The translations under genes were made by a program, and so were the position numbers. This document shows, piece after piece, positions 42,723 through 50,929 of a DNA stretch of 64,000 nt. Each line of letters opens with the position of its first letter. Position 1 is the first letter of the stretch. The stretch lies in assembly GCF_900129725.1 (NCBI RefSeq), contig NZ_FQWQ01000003.1, forward strand, positions 62,001 through 126,000, given 5' to 3'. The DNA comes from Chryseolinea serpens. GTDB lineage: Bacteria > Bacteroidota > Bacteroidia > Cytophagales > Cyclobacteriaceae. Below the pieces are notes generated by a model. The model was given only the letters and a program-made list of their open reading frames with translations, ran no database searches and was not told the origin of the DNA.

Positions 42723-44126
42723 CGTCCAATACCAATAAAAAGGCAACCCACTCCCCATCAACGCCAACCCAATCAACGCCTCCCGTGGCTTCGTGATCAT
42801 CGTGATCGCAATCAACGCCACACAAAACAAAATAAAAATCGCCGGCACCACCGGATACCCCCAGGCTTTATACGGCCGTGGCACATCCCGCATCTTCACC
42901 CGCAGCACAAAGACCCCAAGCGTGGTGGCCCCATAAAAAATAAACGCCGCGAACACGAGCATGTCCGTCAACTGATCAAAGCTCCCCGAAAACACCAGTA
43001 TGGATGACCACACCGCTTGAATAAATATGGCTTTGGATGGCGTATTGTAGCGGGGATGTATGTAGGAGGCGGATTTAAAGAACATACCTTCCTTGGCCAT
43101 CGCATAATACAGACGTGGCGGCCCCAGCAAAGTAGTATTCGTGCAACCAAACGTGGTGAGCAGGATCAGCAACGCAATGAATAATGCTCCAGCTTCTCCC
43201 AGGAAATGACGGATCACCACCACGGCGGCGATCGTGTTTTGTGATTTGTGGGCCGCGATGATCTCGTCGATGGGAAGCACATAGAGGTAGGTGAAGTTGA
43301 TGCTGATGTAGACCAGCATCACAAACGAAACGCCGAGCACCAGTGCCAGCGGCAGGTTCCGGTTCGGGTTCTTGATCTCTCCGCCGATGTAGCCCGTGGC
43401 ACTCCATCCTTCATAGGCCCAGAAGGCTGCCAACAACGCCGCGAAAATGCTTTGAATGAACGCACCCTCGGTCCAGGCATGATGCACATAGCCCGTGGCG
43501 GGTGTAGTGAAATTGGCCCAGCTGCCACCGCCCAACGTGAGGCCCAGCACAATAACCAGGAAGATGCTGACCACAACAATGATGGTGACCGTCTTGCTCA
43601 GGCCTTCGCCGAATTTCAAACCGATATAATTGTTATAAGACAAGCCCACGATGAGCAGCACGGTGAGGGTCTTGACCCCAAAATTGTCGAAGGGTGTGAA
43701 CACACCGCCCAGGGAGATTTGTGCCCAGGAGGCGGGAAGCTCCGGCAGGGGCACCAGTGCGTTGAAGGAATGGGCAAACACATAGGCGATCGACGCGACG
43801 GCCGCCGAGCGGATCACCGTGAAGGCCGTCCAGCCGAAAAGGAAAGCAAAGAATTTGTTGTAGATCTTCCGAAAGTAAACATACTCCCCACCCGAATCGG
43901 CCAGGAGGCCCGCCACTTCGGCGTTGCTCAGTGTGCCGCAGAGGGTGATCAGACCGGCCAGCACCCAGCAGGTCAACACCAGGTCGGCCGACAACAGCTC
44001 GGACGACATAGGCGCCACTTTTTTATACACGCCCGACCCGATGACCGAGCTGACGGTGAGGATGAATGCTGAGAACAATCCGAGGGAGCGTACGAGTTGC
44101 CCCTGTGTCTTTTCAGGCTGCGCCAT
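42681..44126 (-). CDS. APC-superfamily amino acid permease (LAT-like) with repeat-derived C-terminus
   Basis: A 481-residue protein with about 12 membrane spans. TM1 has FILTVSSVIGSGVYKKVAPM; SNAEVAGLLADSGGEYVYFR follows TM2, and AFWAYEGWSATGYIGGEIKN marks the TM6-TM7 region, as in L-type amino acid transporters. It probably exchanges or takes up neutral amino acids. The last residues (RSGARSQEPGARS) are not protein-like: they are encoded by the CAGGAGCC repeat behind the gene, so the repeat has replaced or extended the natural end. ATG 44126 is used. Confidence 0.85.
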   Translation of the reverse strand: MAQPEKTQGQLVRSLGLFSAFILTVSSVIGSGVYKKVAPMSSELLSADLVLTCWVLAGLITLCGTLSNAEVAGLLADSGGEYVYFRKIYNKFFAFLFGWTAFTVIRSAAVASIAYVFAHSFNALVPLPELPASWAQISLGGVFTPFDNFGVKTLTVLLIVGLSYNNYIGLKFGEGLSKTVTIIVVVSIFLVIVLGLTLGGGSWANFTTPATGYVHHAWTEGAFIQSIFAALLAAFWAYEGWSATGYIGGEIKNPNRNLPLALVLGVSFVMLVYISINFTYLYVLPIDEIIAAHKSQNTIAAVVVIRHFLGEAGALFIALLILLTTFGCTNTTLLGPPRLYYAMAKEGMFFKSASYIHPRYNTPSKAIFIQAVWSSILVFSGSFDQLTDMLVFAAFIFYGATTLGVFVLRVKMRDVPRPYKAWGYPVVPAIFILFCVALIAITMITKPREALIGLALMGSGLPFYWYWTRSGARSQEPGARS

Positions 44127-44400
44127 AATGGTTTAGGATGGTTAATGAAAGCTTCCTTTGCCGCCTGCGCGGAAGGGATCGTTTTCCGGAGGGTAAAGTA
44201 TTCAGATTTGCCGAATAATGCGGCACCGGAAGGTCGAAAGTTGACGGCTTTTCGGCCGCCAACGATTTTAGGGTTACCAAAGGCTGGGAAGGGGTGGGGG
44301 TTAGTGCAGGGTTGATGTATTCAGGAAGGATTCAAACGAGGGTTGATTTTTTATGGACGTGCAGAGCATACATCCGTCAAAGGAATGATGTCCGTTCGTT

Positions 44401-44733
44401 TTAATTAATGGGCACATAACTCGCGCGTTGGGTGATGCGGCGGATGTATTGATGAAGCCAGATGTATTTTTTGATCTTACGGCCCGGCCGGCGCATGTTC
44501 ATCTCCTCATCCTCGACGCGCGTGATCAGCCCGCTGCGATTAAATTGTGTGAGGATGTTCGATACGTGCGCGGTGTCTACCTTCTCTGTTTTGTTGAGGT
44601 TTCCGATCACCTGCTCTGCTGTAAAGTATTCGGTATATTCGAAGATACATTGCAGCACGCGCAGCCGCAGCGGTGTGACGGGAATGCTCCGTCGGTACAG
44701 CATCGTCTCTAAAAATTCTTTGTGGATTTTCAT
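44401..44733 (-). CDS. Fur-like winged-helix protein lacking the metal-binding domain
   Basis: A 110-residue protein from ATG 44733, chosen because the upstream extension has no Fur similarity. The core LTPLRLRVLQ-like segment (PVTPLRLRVLQCIFEYTEY, FTAEQVIGNLNKTEKVDTAH, VSNILTQFNRSGLITRVED) matches the winged-helix DNA-binding half of Fur-family repressors. The second, metal-binding and dimerisation half is missing. The chain ends in a basic tail (RRPGRKIKKYIWLHQYIRRI). It may be a Fur-derived regulator; its signal is unknown. Confidence 0.65.
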   Translation of the reverse strand: MKIHKEFLETMLYRRSIPVTPLRLRVLQCIFEYTEYFTAEQVIGNLNKTEKVDTAHVSNILTQFNRSGLITRVEDEEMNMRRPGRKIKKYIWLHQYIRRITQRASYVPIN

Positions 44734-45139
44734 AAACAAAAAAATTATTCCTGCGACAAATACGGTATGGCTACTGAAACACTTTTGCAGTTTGAAAATA
44801 ATTTCCGGAACGGGTAAAAATTTGCACCAGAGGTTTCCTGCGAGTCTTCGCATGGGTTGATTGAATTTTGTTTTACTTATCGGAAACATACATGCAAAAT
44901 CTCATCGGTAATGTGACGATGGAGATGCGGGACGAAGGTACAGTTTGTCGATTACGCGTCTCTCCAAGCTTTCGCGGGAACCATCCCGGAAAATAATAGT
45001 TGCATCAATCCGGAATAATGTGAAATATTATAAAGAAAAATACTGTCCGTACGCGAAAGCGCGCCTGATCAGCAAATGGGCTCGCTCCGGCCGACGGACG
45101 ACGTGGCCAAGAAACCCCAAACTATTGATAACTATACCT
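44734..45139. other. Divergent promoter region
   Basis: This separates the leftward Fur-like gene from the rightward GH88 gene, so promoters for both should lie here. Frames extending either gene into it lack similarity. I find no clear palindrome or consensus promoter. Confidence 0.45.
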
Positions 45140-46309
45140 ATGAAAAATCTCCTGTCAGCAGCGTTGCTCCTGAGTGCGTGTGCAGCTTTTGCACAACCCA
45201 AAATTGACGTCGACAAACAAATGAAACTGAGCCTGCAGCAATACAAAGGCATGCTGAAAGAATTTACGGACACGACCCTCTTCCCGCAGTCGGTCAATCC
45301 CGATGGCACCTACAAAAAGATGCCGAGCGAGTGGTGGTGCACGGGCTTCTTTGGGGGCTCGCTCTGGTACCTCTACGAATACACCAAAGACCCTGAAATG
45401 AAGGCCGCCGCCGAAAAATGGACCATGGCCCTGAAAAAAGAACAATACAACACGGGTACCCACGACCTGGGCTTCATGCTCTACAATTCGTTTGGCAACG
45501 GCTATCGTCTCACCGGCAACCCGGCCTACAAGCCCATCATGCTCAAAGGCGCCGAATCGCTGTCGACGCGTTTCAACCCCAACGTGGGGGTCATCAAATC
45601 ATGGAACAACTTTCACGGCTATACCTATCCCGTCATCATCGACAATATGATGAACCTTGAGTTCCTGTTCTGGGCCGCCAAAACTTCAGGCAACAAGAAG
45701 TTCTACGACATCAGCGTCACACACGCCGACAACACCCTGAAAAATCATTTCCGTCCCGACTACAGCAGCATACACGTGTTGTGCTACGACAGCGTAGGGA
45801 ACGTGATCGCACGCAAGACGGCGCAAGGCTACTCCGACGAATCGGCCTGGGCGCGTGGACAGGCCTGGGGTCTCTATGGCTATGTGGTGATGTATCGCGA
45901 AACCAAAGACAAAAAATACCTGGACCAGGCCGTGCACATCGCCGATTTCTTTACGCATCATCCCAACATGCCCAAAGACAAAGTGCCCTACTGGGACTTT
46001 AATTCGCCTGCCATCCCCAACGACGTTCGCGACGCATCGAGCGCCGCCATCGCCGCCTCTGCCTTACTGGAACTGAGCGGTTACGTGAAAGGCGAGAAGA
46101 GCAAAGCCTACTTCGCTTTCGCGGAAGAAGTGCTGCAGAACCTGTCGAAGCCAGAATACTTCGCCTCGTCCGACAATCACAACTTCTTGTTAAAGCACTC
46201 CACTGGCCACAAACCCGCCAACAGCGAGATCGACACCCCCATCGTCTACGCCGACTACTACTACCTGGAAGGCCTGTTACGCTACGACAAACTGACCCGC
46301 AAGAAGTAG
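45140..46309 (+). CDS. Glycoside hydrolase family 88 (unsaturated glucuronyl hydrolase-like)
   Basis: A 389-residue protein from ATG 45140, which begins a signal peptide (MKNLLSAALLLSACAAFAQP, possibly a lipoprotein at SAC); a frame from 44945 has no support. The (alpha/alpha)6-barrel shows WWCTGFFGGSLWYLYE, THDLGFMLYNSFGNGY with the putative nucleophile Asp 109, and SDESAWARGQAWGLYG with the second acid. GH88 enzymes remove unsaturated uronic acids made by polysaccharide lyases. No lyase or transporter gene is adjacent, so it works with genes elsewhere. Confidence 0.85.
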   Translation: MKNLLSAALLLSACAAFAQPKIDVDKQMKLSLQQYKGMLKEFTDTTLFPQSVNPDGTYKKMPSEWWCTGFFGGSLWYLYEYTKDPEMKAAAEKWTMALKKEQYNTGTHDLGFMLYNSFGNGYRLTGNPAYKPIMLKGAESLSTRFNPNVGVIKSWNNFHGYTYPVIIDNMMNLEFLFWAAKTSGNKKFYDISVTHADNTLKNHFRPDYSSIHVLCYDSVGNVIARKTAQGYSDESAWARGQAWGLYGYVVMYRETKDKKYLDQAVHIADFFTHHPNMPKDKVPYWDFNSPAIPNDVRDASSAAIAASALLELSGYVKGEKSKAYFAFAEEVLQNLSKPEYFASSDNHNFLLKHSTGHKPANSEIDTPIVYADYYYLEGLLRYDKLTRKK

Positions 46310-46330
46310 TGCATTTCTTTGCGCCTTTCC

Positions 46331-46387
46331 TTGCGTCTTAGCGCCTCTGCGGTAAAAAATTTGAACCGCGGAGGCGCTAAGACGCAG
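46331..46387. terminator. Long hairpin, probable bidirectional terminator-type repeat
   Basis: TTGCGTCTTAGCGCCTCTGC continues into GGT and pairs with ACCGCGGAGGCGCTAAGACG and CAG, giving a nearly perfect 23-bp stem around an AT-rich loop. Outer flanks (CCTTGCG, AAGACGCAAAG) extend it. Its length exceeds an ordinary terminator, and it may be a dispersed hairpin element that also stops GH88 transcription. Confidence 0.6.
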
Positions 46388-46432
46388 AGGAAGACGCAAA
46401 GCCGTGAATTTTTTATAAATTTCCCCCGTTAA

Positions 46433-47137
46433 ATGTCATCCGCCGTGAAAAAGATCCTTGTCGTCGAAGATGATCACCGCCTCTCAGAGTCCGTCACAAA
46501 AGCCCTGGAAAAGGAAGGCTATGGCTGCGAACCCGCCTTCGACGGCCACATGGCCCTGAAATATTTTCAACAAGGCAGCTACCAACTCGTACTCCTCGAT
46601 ATCAATCTTCCCAAAATGAACGGCATGGACCTCTGCCGCAAATTCCGCGAAACCAACGCCGAGATCCCCATCCTCATCATCACCGCCTTTGGCGACATCG
46701 ACAGCAAGATGGAAGCCTTCACCCTGGGTGCCGACGACTACCTGGTGAAGCCGTTTCATTTGCGCGAGTTGTTGGCCAAGGTGAAAGTGTTCCTGAAACG
46801 GGCCGAGCAACCTAACGCAGCCCAGCCGCTTTATCAACTCCAGGACATCAAACTGGACCCCAACAAAAAGATCGCCATCCGCGAAGGCAAGGAAATAAAC
46901 CTCACCCCCAAGGAATACGGCTTGCTGGAATACATGCTCAAGAACAGCAACCGCATCATCTCCAAAGACGAACTGGCCATGAACCTGTGGGACGCCAACT
47001 ACGGCGTGACCCACAACACCATTGAAGTATACATCAACTTCCTGCGCAACAAGATCGACAAGGAGTTTGAAAAGAAGCTCATCCTGACCAAGCCCGGCTT
47101 CGGCTATTATCTAAACGATCAGCGCGATGAACTATAA
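46433..47137 (+). CDS. OmpR/PhoB-family response regulator
   Basis: A 234-residue protein. The receiver domain has the acidic pair Asp 13/14 (VVEDDHRLSES), phospho-acceptor Asp 56 (LVLLDINLPKMNG) and Lys 106 (GADDYLVKPFHLRELL). The winged-helix output domain at about 130-230 contains LTPKEYGLLEYMLKNSNRII and the recognition helix VTHNTIEVYINFLRNKID. It overlaps the kinase gene by 11 bp. It is likely to control the metal-efflux operon that follows; four phased AAG motifs at 48497-48537 are candidate sites. Confidence 0.92.
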   Translation: MSSAVKKILVVEDDHRLSESVTKALEKEGYGCEPAFDGHMALKYFQQGSYQLVLLDINLPKMNGMDLCRKFRETNAEIPILIITAFGDIDSKMEAFTLGADDYLVKPFHLRELLAKVKVFLKRAEQPNAAQPLYQLQDIKLDPNKKIAIREGKEINLTPKEYGLLEYMLKNSNRIISKDELAMNLWDANYGVTHNTIEVYINFLRNKIDKEFEKKLILTKPGFGYYLNDQRDEL

Positions 47138-48494
47138 AACGAGGCTGACGCTGCTTTTCGTAGGGCTCTTCTTCTTCGTGCTGTCGTCTATCCTCGTCTT
47201 CATCTACATCTCCTATTCGGAATTCCGGCGCGACGAATTTTTTGCGCGCCTTCGCGAAAAGAGCTTCAACACGGCCAAGCTGCTCATCGACGTAAAAGAG
47301 ATCGACATCGGCCTGCTCAAGATCATCGACCAGAATTCCATCAACAAAATGTATGACGAGAAGATCCTCATCTTCGACGAACAAAACACCCTGATCTATA
47401 GCAGTCTCGACGACGAAAAGATCCCGTATTCCCTAAGGACCATTGAACAGATCCGGAAGCGCGCCGACAAATACTATGTCGACGATGACGGCGATGAGGT
47501 GGTGGGCGTGCACTACACCGGCCAGGGCCACGATTATGTGGTGCTGGCCTCCGCCTATGATACCTATGGCATCAGTAAGCTGGAAAACTTAAAGACCCTG
47601 GTCATCATCGCCCTGGTGTTGGGCACGTTGCTGATCGCATTGTCCAGTTACTATTATATCCGGCAAGTATTCCGCCCCATCGATGCCTTGAATTCATCGA
47701 TACAAACCATTGGAGAAAATAATCTACACGAGTTTATCCCCGTGAACGGAAGAAAAAATCGCGATGAACTCGACCAGTTGGCCGTGAACTACAATCAAAT
47801 GTTGGGAAGGCTTTTCAAAGCGTTCGAGTCGCAACGCGCCTTCGTACGGAACGCGGCTCACGAATTGAAAACACCACTGGCCCTCATTCACGGCAAGCTC
47901 GATCGCCTGGACGAGCTCGCGGGACGTCAAAACCCCGAGATGCAAGTCTTGCTGACCAGCCTGGAGCAGGACGTCGACAGCCAGGCCGACCTGGTGGAGT
48001 CGCTGCTGTTGATCCAGCGTCTCCAGTCGCAGTTGCCCGTGAATACGGCGAAAGTGCGGATTGATGAATCGCTCTATGAAAGTGTGAAGGATGTGAACGA
48101 GACCTTTCCGCAACAGGCCGTTCGGATCGATATCGAATCGTCTATTAAAACCGAAGACCAGCTGACGGTGGTGGGCAACACGTTGTTGCTGAAGATCTGT
48201 TTTCGCAACCTCATCGCCAATGCCGCCATGTATTCCGCCACGCCCGAGCTGAACATAAAAATATCCGAAGAAGACCACGGCTTGCAACTCACCTTTGTCA
48301 ACGCCGGCGACGACCCCATTCCCGACACGCGCATTTTCGAACCCTTCTACCGGCAGACGCAACAACAGGAAAAACCCGGACACGGCCTGGGACTTTCCAT
48401 CGTCAAGCAGATCATTGAATTAATGAATGGCACCGTTGGCTATTATTTCGAAAACGAAAAACACCATTTTCAGGTCACCATACCCCACACCTGA
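47127..48494 (+). CDS. Two-component sensor histidine kinase (CusS-like)
   Basis: A 455-residue kinase with two membrane spans (about 8-30 and 158-178) around a 128-residue periplasmic sensor domain, then HAMP, HisKA with His 245 in RNAAHELKTPLALIHGK, and HATPase boxes (CFRNLIANAAMYSA, PGHGLGLSIVKQIIELMNG). Position before a CzcCBA-type operon suggests it senses metal ions. No His/Cys/Met-rich sensor motif stands out in the periplasmic part, so the ligand is unknown. The start is fixed by the 11-bp overlap with the regulator. Confidence 0.9.
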   Translation: MNYKTRLTLLFVGLFFFVLSSILVFIYISYSEFRRDEFFARLREKSFNTAKLLIDVKEIDIGLLKIIDQNSINKMYDEKILIFDEQNTLIYSSLDDEKIPYSLRTIEQIRKRADKYYVDDDGDEVVGVHYTGQGHDYVVLASAYDTYGISKLENLKTLVIIALVLGTLLIALSSYYYIRQVFRPIDALNSSIQTIGENNLHEFIPVNGRKNRDELDQLAVNYNQMLGRLFKAFESQRAFVRNAAHELKTPLALIHGKLDRLDELAGRQNPEMQVLLTSLEQDVDSQADLVESLLLIQRLQSQLPVNTAKVRIDESLYESVKDVNETFPQQAVRIDIESSIKTEDQLTVVGNTLLLKICFRNLIANAAMYSATPELNIKISEEDHGLQLTFVNAGDDPIPDTRIFEPFYRQTQQQEKPGHGLGLSIVKQIIELMNGTVGYYFENEKHHFQVTIPHT

Positions 48495-48496
48495 AA

Positions 48497-48537
48497 TTTT
48501 AAGGTTTATTTAAGGACCCCTTTAAGCCCCCCTAAAG
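48497..48537 (+). promoter_or_regulatory. Phased TTTAAGG motifs, candidate response-regulator site
   Basis: TTTTAAGG (48497-48504), TTTAAGG (48509-48515), TTTAAGC (48521-48527) and CTAAAG (48532-48537) place AAG at spacings of 11, 12 and 11 bp, one helical turn apart. They lie between the kinase stop and the first efflux gene, as expected for tandem binding of an OmpR-type regulator. Confidence 0.45.
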
Positions 48538-48585
48538 TCTGCACGCGTTCATTTGTAGGACATTAGAAATGGTGCATTTTAAGAA

Positions 48586-49839
48586 ATGATGCGTTTTATT
48601 GGATTTGTGGTGGCGCTCTTGTGTATAACAATCTCACTTCACGCTCAGGACACTTTACGGGTCTCTATACAGCAAGCCGACAGCTTGCTGGTGATGCGTA
48701 ACCTGTCGTTGCTGGCATATAGATACGAAGTAGACAAGGCAGAGGCCAGGAAGATACAGGAGAAGTTGTTCAACAACCCTCAACTGTATACGGAATGGAG
48801 TTTATATAACCCAACAGCACAAAAATGGTTTGACACCGGCAAGAACGGGCAGAAGATCGTGCAATTGCAACAGATTTTCCGCATCGCCGGACAGCGTAGA
48901 ACGGCCATCCGCCTGGCGGAAGAGGAAAAGCGTATGACCGAGTGGCAGTACTATGAGCTGGCGCGAAGCCTGAAGTACGAGCTTCACGTGAGCTTCTACC
49001 GCTATTACTATCTCAACCACGCCATCGTGAACATCCGCTCGCGACTGGATCTGTTAAAAAATCTCATTTCCATCTACGAACTGCAATACAACAAAGGCAA
49101 CATCTCGCTGCAGGAACTCACCCGCTTGAAGTCGACCTACTTCGAGATCAACAACAAAGTGAATGACACGCAAACCGAGTTGGTGCGGCTGCAGGAAACC
49201 CTGAAAGTGCTGCTGTCCGACGACCGCGCGATTGCGCCGGCGCGCAGCGAATCGGACGCCGTGATCGCGGTGTTACCGGCCGTCACCCTGCCCGAATTGG
49301 TGGAGAAGTCGATGGAGAACCGCCCGGAAATTAAAGCTGCTCAAAGCATACAAGCCCAAAGCCAACTGCGCTATTCATTGGAGCGCAAAGAGGCCGTCCC
49401 CAACCTGATGGCAGGCGCCGTCTATGACCAGGCCGGTAGCTATGTGCCCAACTATAAAGGTGTGTCGTTCGGGTTGCAAGTCCCTTTGTTCAACCGGAAC
49501 CAGGGCCGCATCCAGGAAGCCAGGGTGGGCATGGTCCAGGCCGATGTGCTGCTGCAAAGCCGCCGCCAGGAAATTAGTCGTGAAGTGGAAGCGGCGTGGA
49601 AGGTCTTTCAACTGTTGGATGCCCAATACAAAGCCTCCGGCGGAGACTTCGAGGCGCAACTTGATTTGCTGAGCAAAGGGCTGGTGAGCAACTATAGCAA
49701 GAACAACATCTCCCTGTTGGAATTCACCGACATGTTTGAGGCCTACAACTCCAGCATCATCGAATTAAATCAACTCAAAGCCGATTTAAATAAGTCATAT
49801 GAAGAACTCAATTATGCCGTGGGTGAAGATCTCCATTAA
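48586..49839 (+). CDS. TolC-type outer-membrane efflux protein (CzcC-like)
   Basis: A 417-residue outer membrane factor with a signal peptide (MMRFIGFVVALLCITISLHA) and two TolC repeats of long helices (AEARKIQEKLFNNPQLYTEW, ELVEKSMENRPEIKAAQSIQ). It forms the outer-membrane channel of the tripartite pump with the next two genes. It overlaps the adaptor gene by 41 bp if that gene starts at 49799. The 91-bp gap before it carries the phased motifs and should contain the operon promoter. Confidence 0.88.
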   Translation: MMRFIGFVVALLCITISLHAQDTLRVSIQQADSLLVMRNLSLLAYRYEVDKAEARKIQEKLFNNPQLYTEWSLYNPTAQKWFDTGKNGQKIVQLQQIFRIAGQRRTAIRLAEEEKRMTEWQYYELARSLKYELHVSFYRYYYLNHAIVNIRSRLDLLKNLISIYELQYNKGNISLQELTRLKSTYFEINNKVNDTQTELVRLQETLKVLLSDDRAIAPARSESDAVIAVLPAVTLPELVEKSMENRPEIKAAQSIQAQSQLRYSLERKEAVPNLMAGAVYDQAGSYVPNYKGVSFGLQVPLFNRNQGRIQEARVGMVQADVLLQSRRQEISREVEAAWKVFQLLDAQYKASGGDFEAQLDLLSKGLVSNYSKNNISLLEFTDMFEAYNSSIIELNQLKADLNKSYEELNYAVGEDLH

Positions 49840-50926
49840 AAATTGCCCATGGATGCCGTTGGTGTGGTCGGTTGTGCTGTTAGCGGTGGGATGTGACCCG
49901 AAGAAGGCCGTAGACCCGGCCGAGAACAAGGCGTTTGCCTTGAGCGACACCATGCTGAAAAGCATAAAACTGGACACGGTTGCCGTGAGGCCGGTGAACG
50001 GTACCCTGAACCTGAACGGAAAGATCGTGGCCGATGAAAACCGGCTCGTGGAAATATTTCCCATCGTGGGTGGAAACGTCGTGGAGGTGGATGCGGAGTT
50101 AGGCGACTATGTAAAGAAAAATCAGACCCTGGCGACCATTAAAAGCGGGGAAGTGGCTGAATACGATCGCCAACTCATCGAAGCCCAGTCGGACGTGTTG
50201 GTAGCGCAAAAGAATCTGAGCGTGAAGCAAGATCTCTACGATTCTAAATTGTCGTCGGATCGCGAACTGGTGGCCGCTCAAAAAGAACTGGAAAAAGCCG
50301 AAGCCGCGCTGCGGCGGATCACGGAAACTTTCTCGATCTACAATTTCAACAAGAAATCGGAATACAGCCTGAAGGCGCCCATCAACGGGTTTGTGATCTA
50401 CAAGAACCTGACGCGCGACATGACCTTGCCCGCCGGCCACACCGAAAGTGTGTTCACGGTAGCCGAGCTGGACGAAGTGTGGGCCATTGCCGATGTCTAC
50501 GAAAGCGACATCTCCCGCATCCGCGAAGGCATGGACGTGTGTGTGACCACCCTAAGCTATCCCGGCGACCTGATCCGCGGCAAGATCGACAAGATCTTCA
50601 GTGTGCTGGATCCGGAAACCAAAACCATGAAGGTGCGCATCCGCATCCCCAACCCGCAGTTCAAGCTGAAGCCACAAATGCTGGCCACCATCAAAGCCAC
50701 GTACCACGAAGATAAATCCATGACGGCCGTACCGTCGTCCGCGATCATATTCGACAACAGTCGCCAGTTCGTCATGATCTTCAAAGACCGGTTCAACATC
50801 GACACCCGCGAGGTGGAGGTGTATAAAACGGACGAGGATATCACGTGGATCACCCAAGGTGTGAAACCGGGCGAAGTGGTGATCAGTCACAATCAGCTCT
50901 TCATTTACGATGCTCTTAACGACTAG
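49799..50926 (+). CDS. RND efflux periplasmic adaptor (CzcB/CusB-like lipoprotein)
   Basis: A 375-residue membrane fusion protein. A short signal with lipobox AVGC anchors it. Then come a barrel-sandwich/lipoyl half (VVEVDAELGDYVKKNQTLAT), an alpha-hairpin (EYDRQLIEAQSDVLVAQKNL), the second lipoyl half (YSLKAPINGFVIYKNLTRDM) and beta-barrel and membrane-proximal domains. It links the RND pump to the TolC protein. ATG 49799 overlaps the upstream gene by 41 bp; ATG 49814 or 49853 would also keep the lipobox, so the exact start is open. The stop is 3 bp before the RND gene. Confidence 0.87.
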   Translation: MKNSIMPWVKISIKNCPWMPLVWSVVLLAVGCDPKKAVDPAENKAFALSDTMLKSIKLDTVAVRPVNGTLNLNGKIVADENRLVEIFPIVGGNVVEVDAELGDYVKKNQTLATIKSGEVAEYDRQLIEAQSDVLVAQKNLSVKQDLYDSKLSSDRELVAAQKELEKAEAALRRITETFSIYNFNKKSEYSLKAPINGFVIYKNLTRDMTLPAGHTESVFTVAELDEVWAIADVYESDISRIREGMDVCVTTLSYPGDLIRGKIDKIFSVLDPETKTMKVRIRIPNPQFKLKPQMLATIKATYHEDKSMTAVPSSAIIFDNSRQFVMIFKDRFNIDTREVEVYKTDEDITWITQGVKPGEVVISHNQLFIYDALND

Positions 50927-50929
50927 CGG

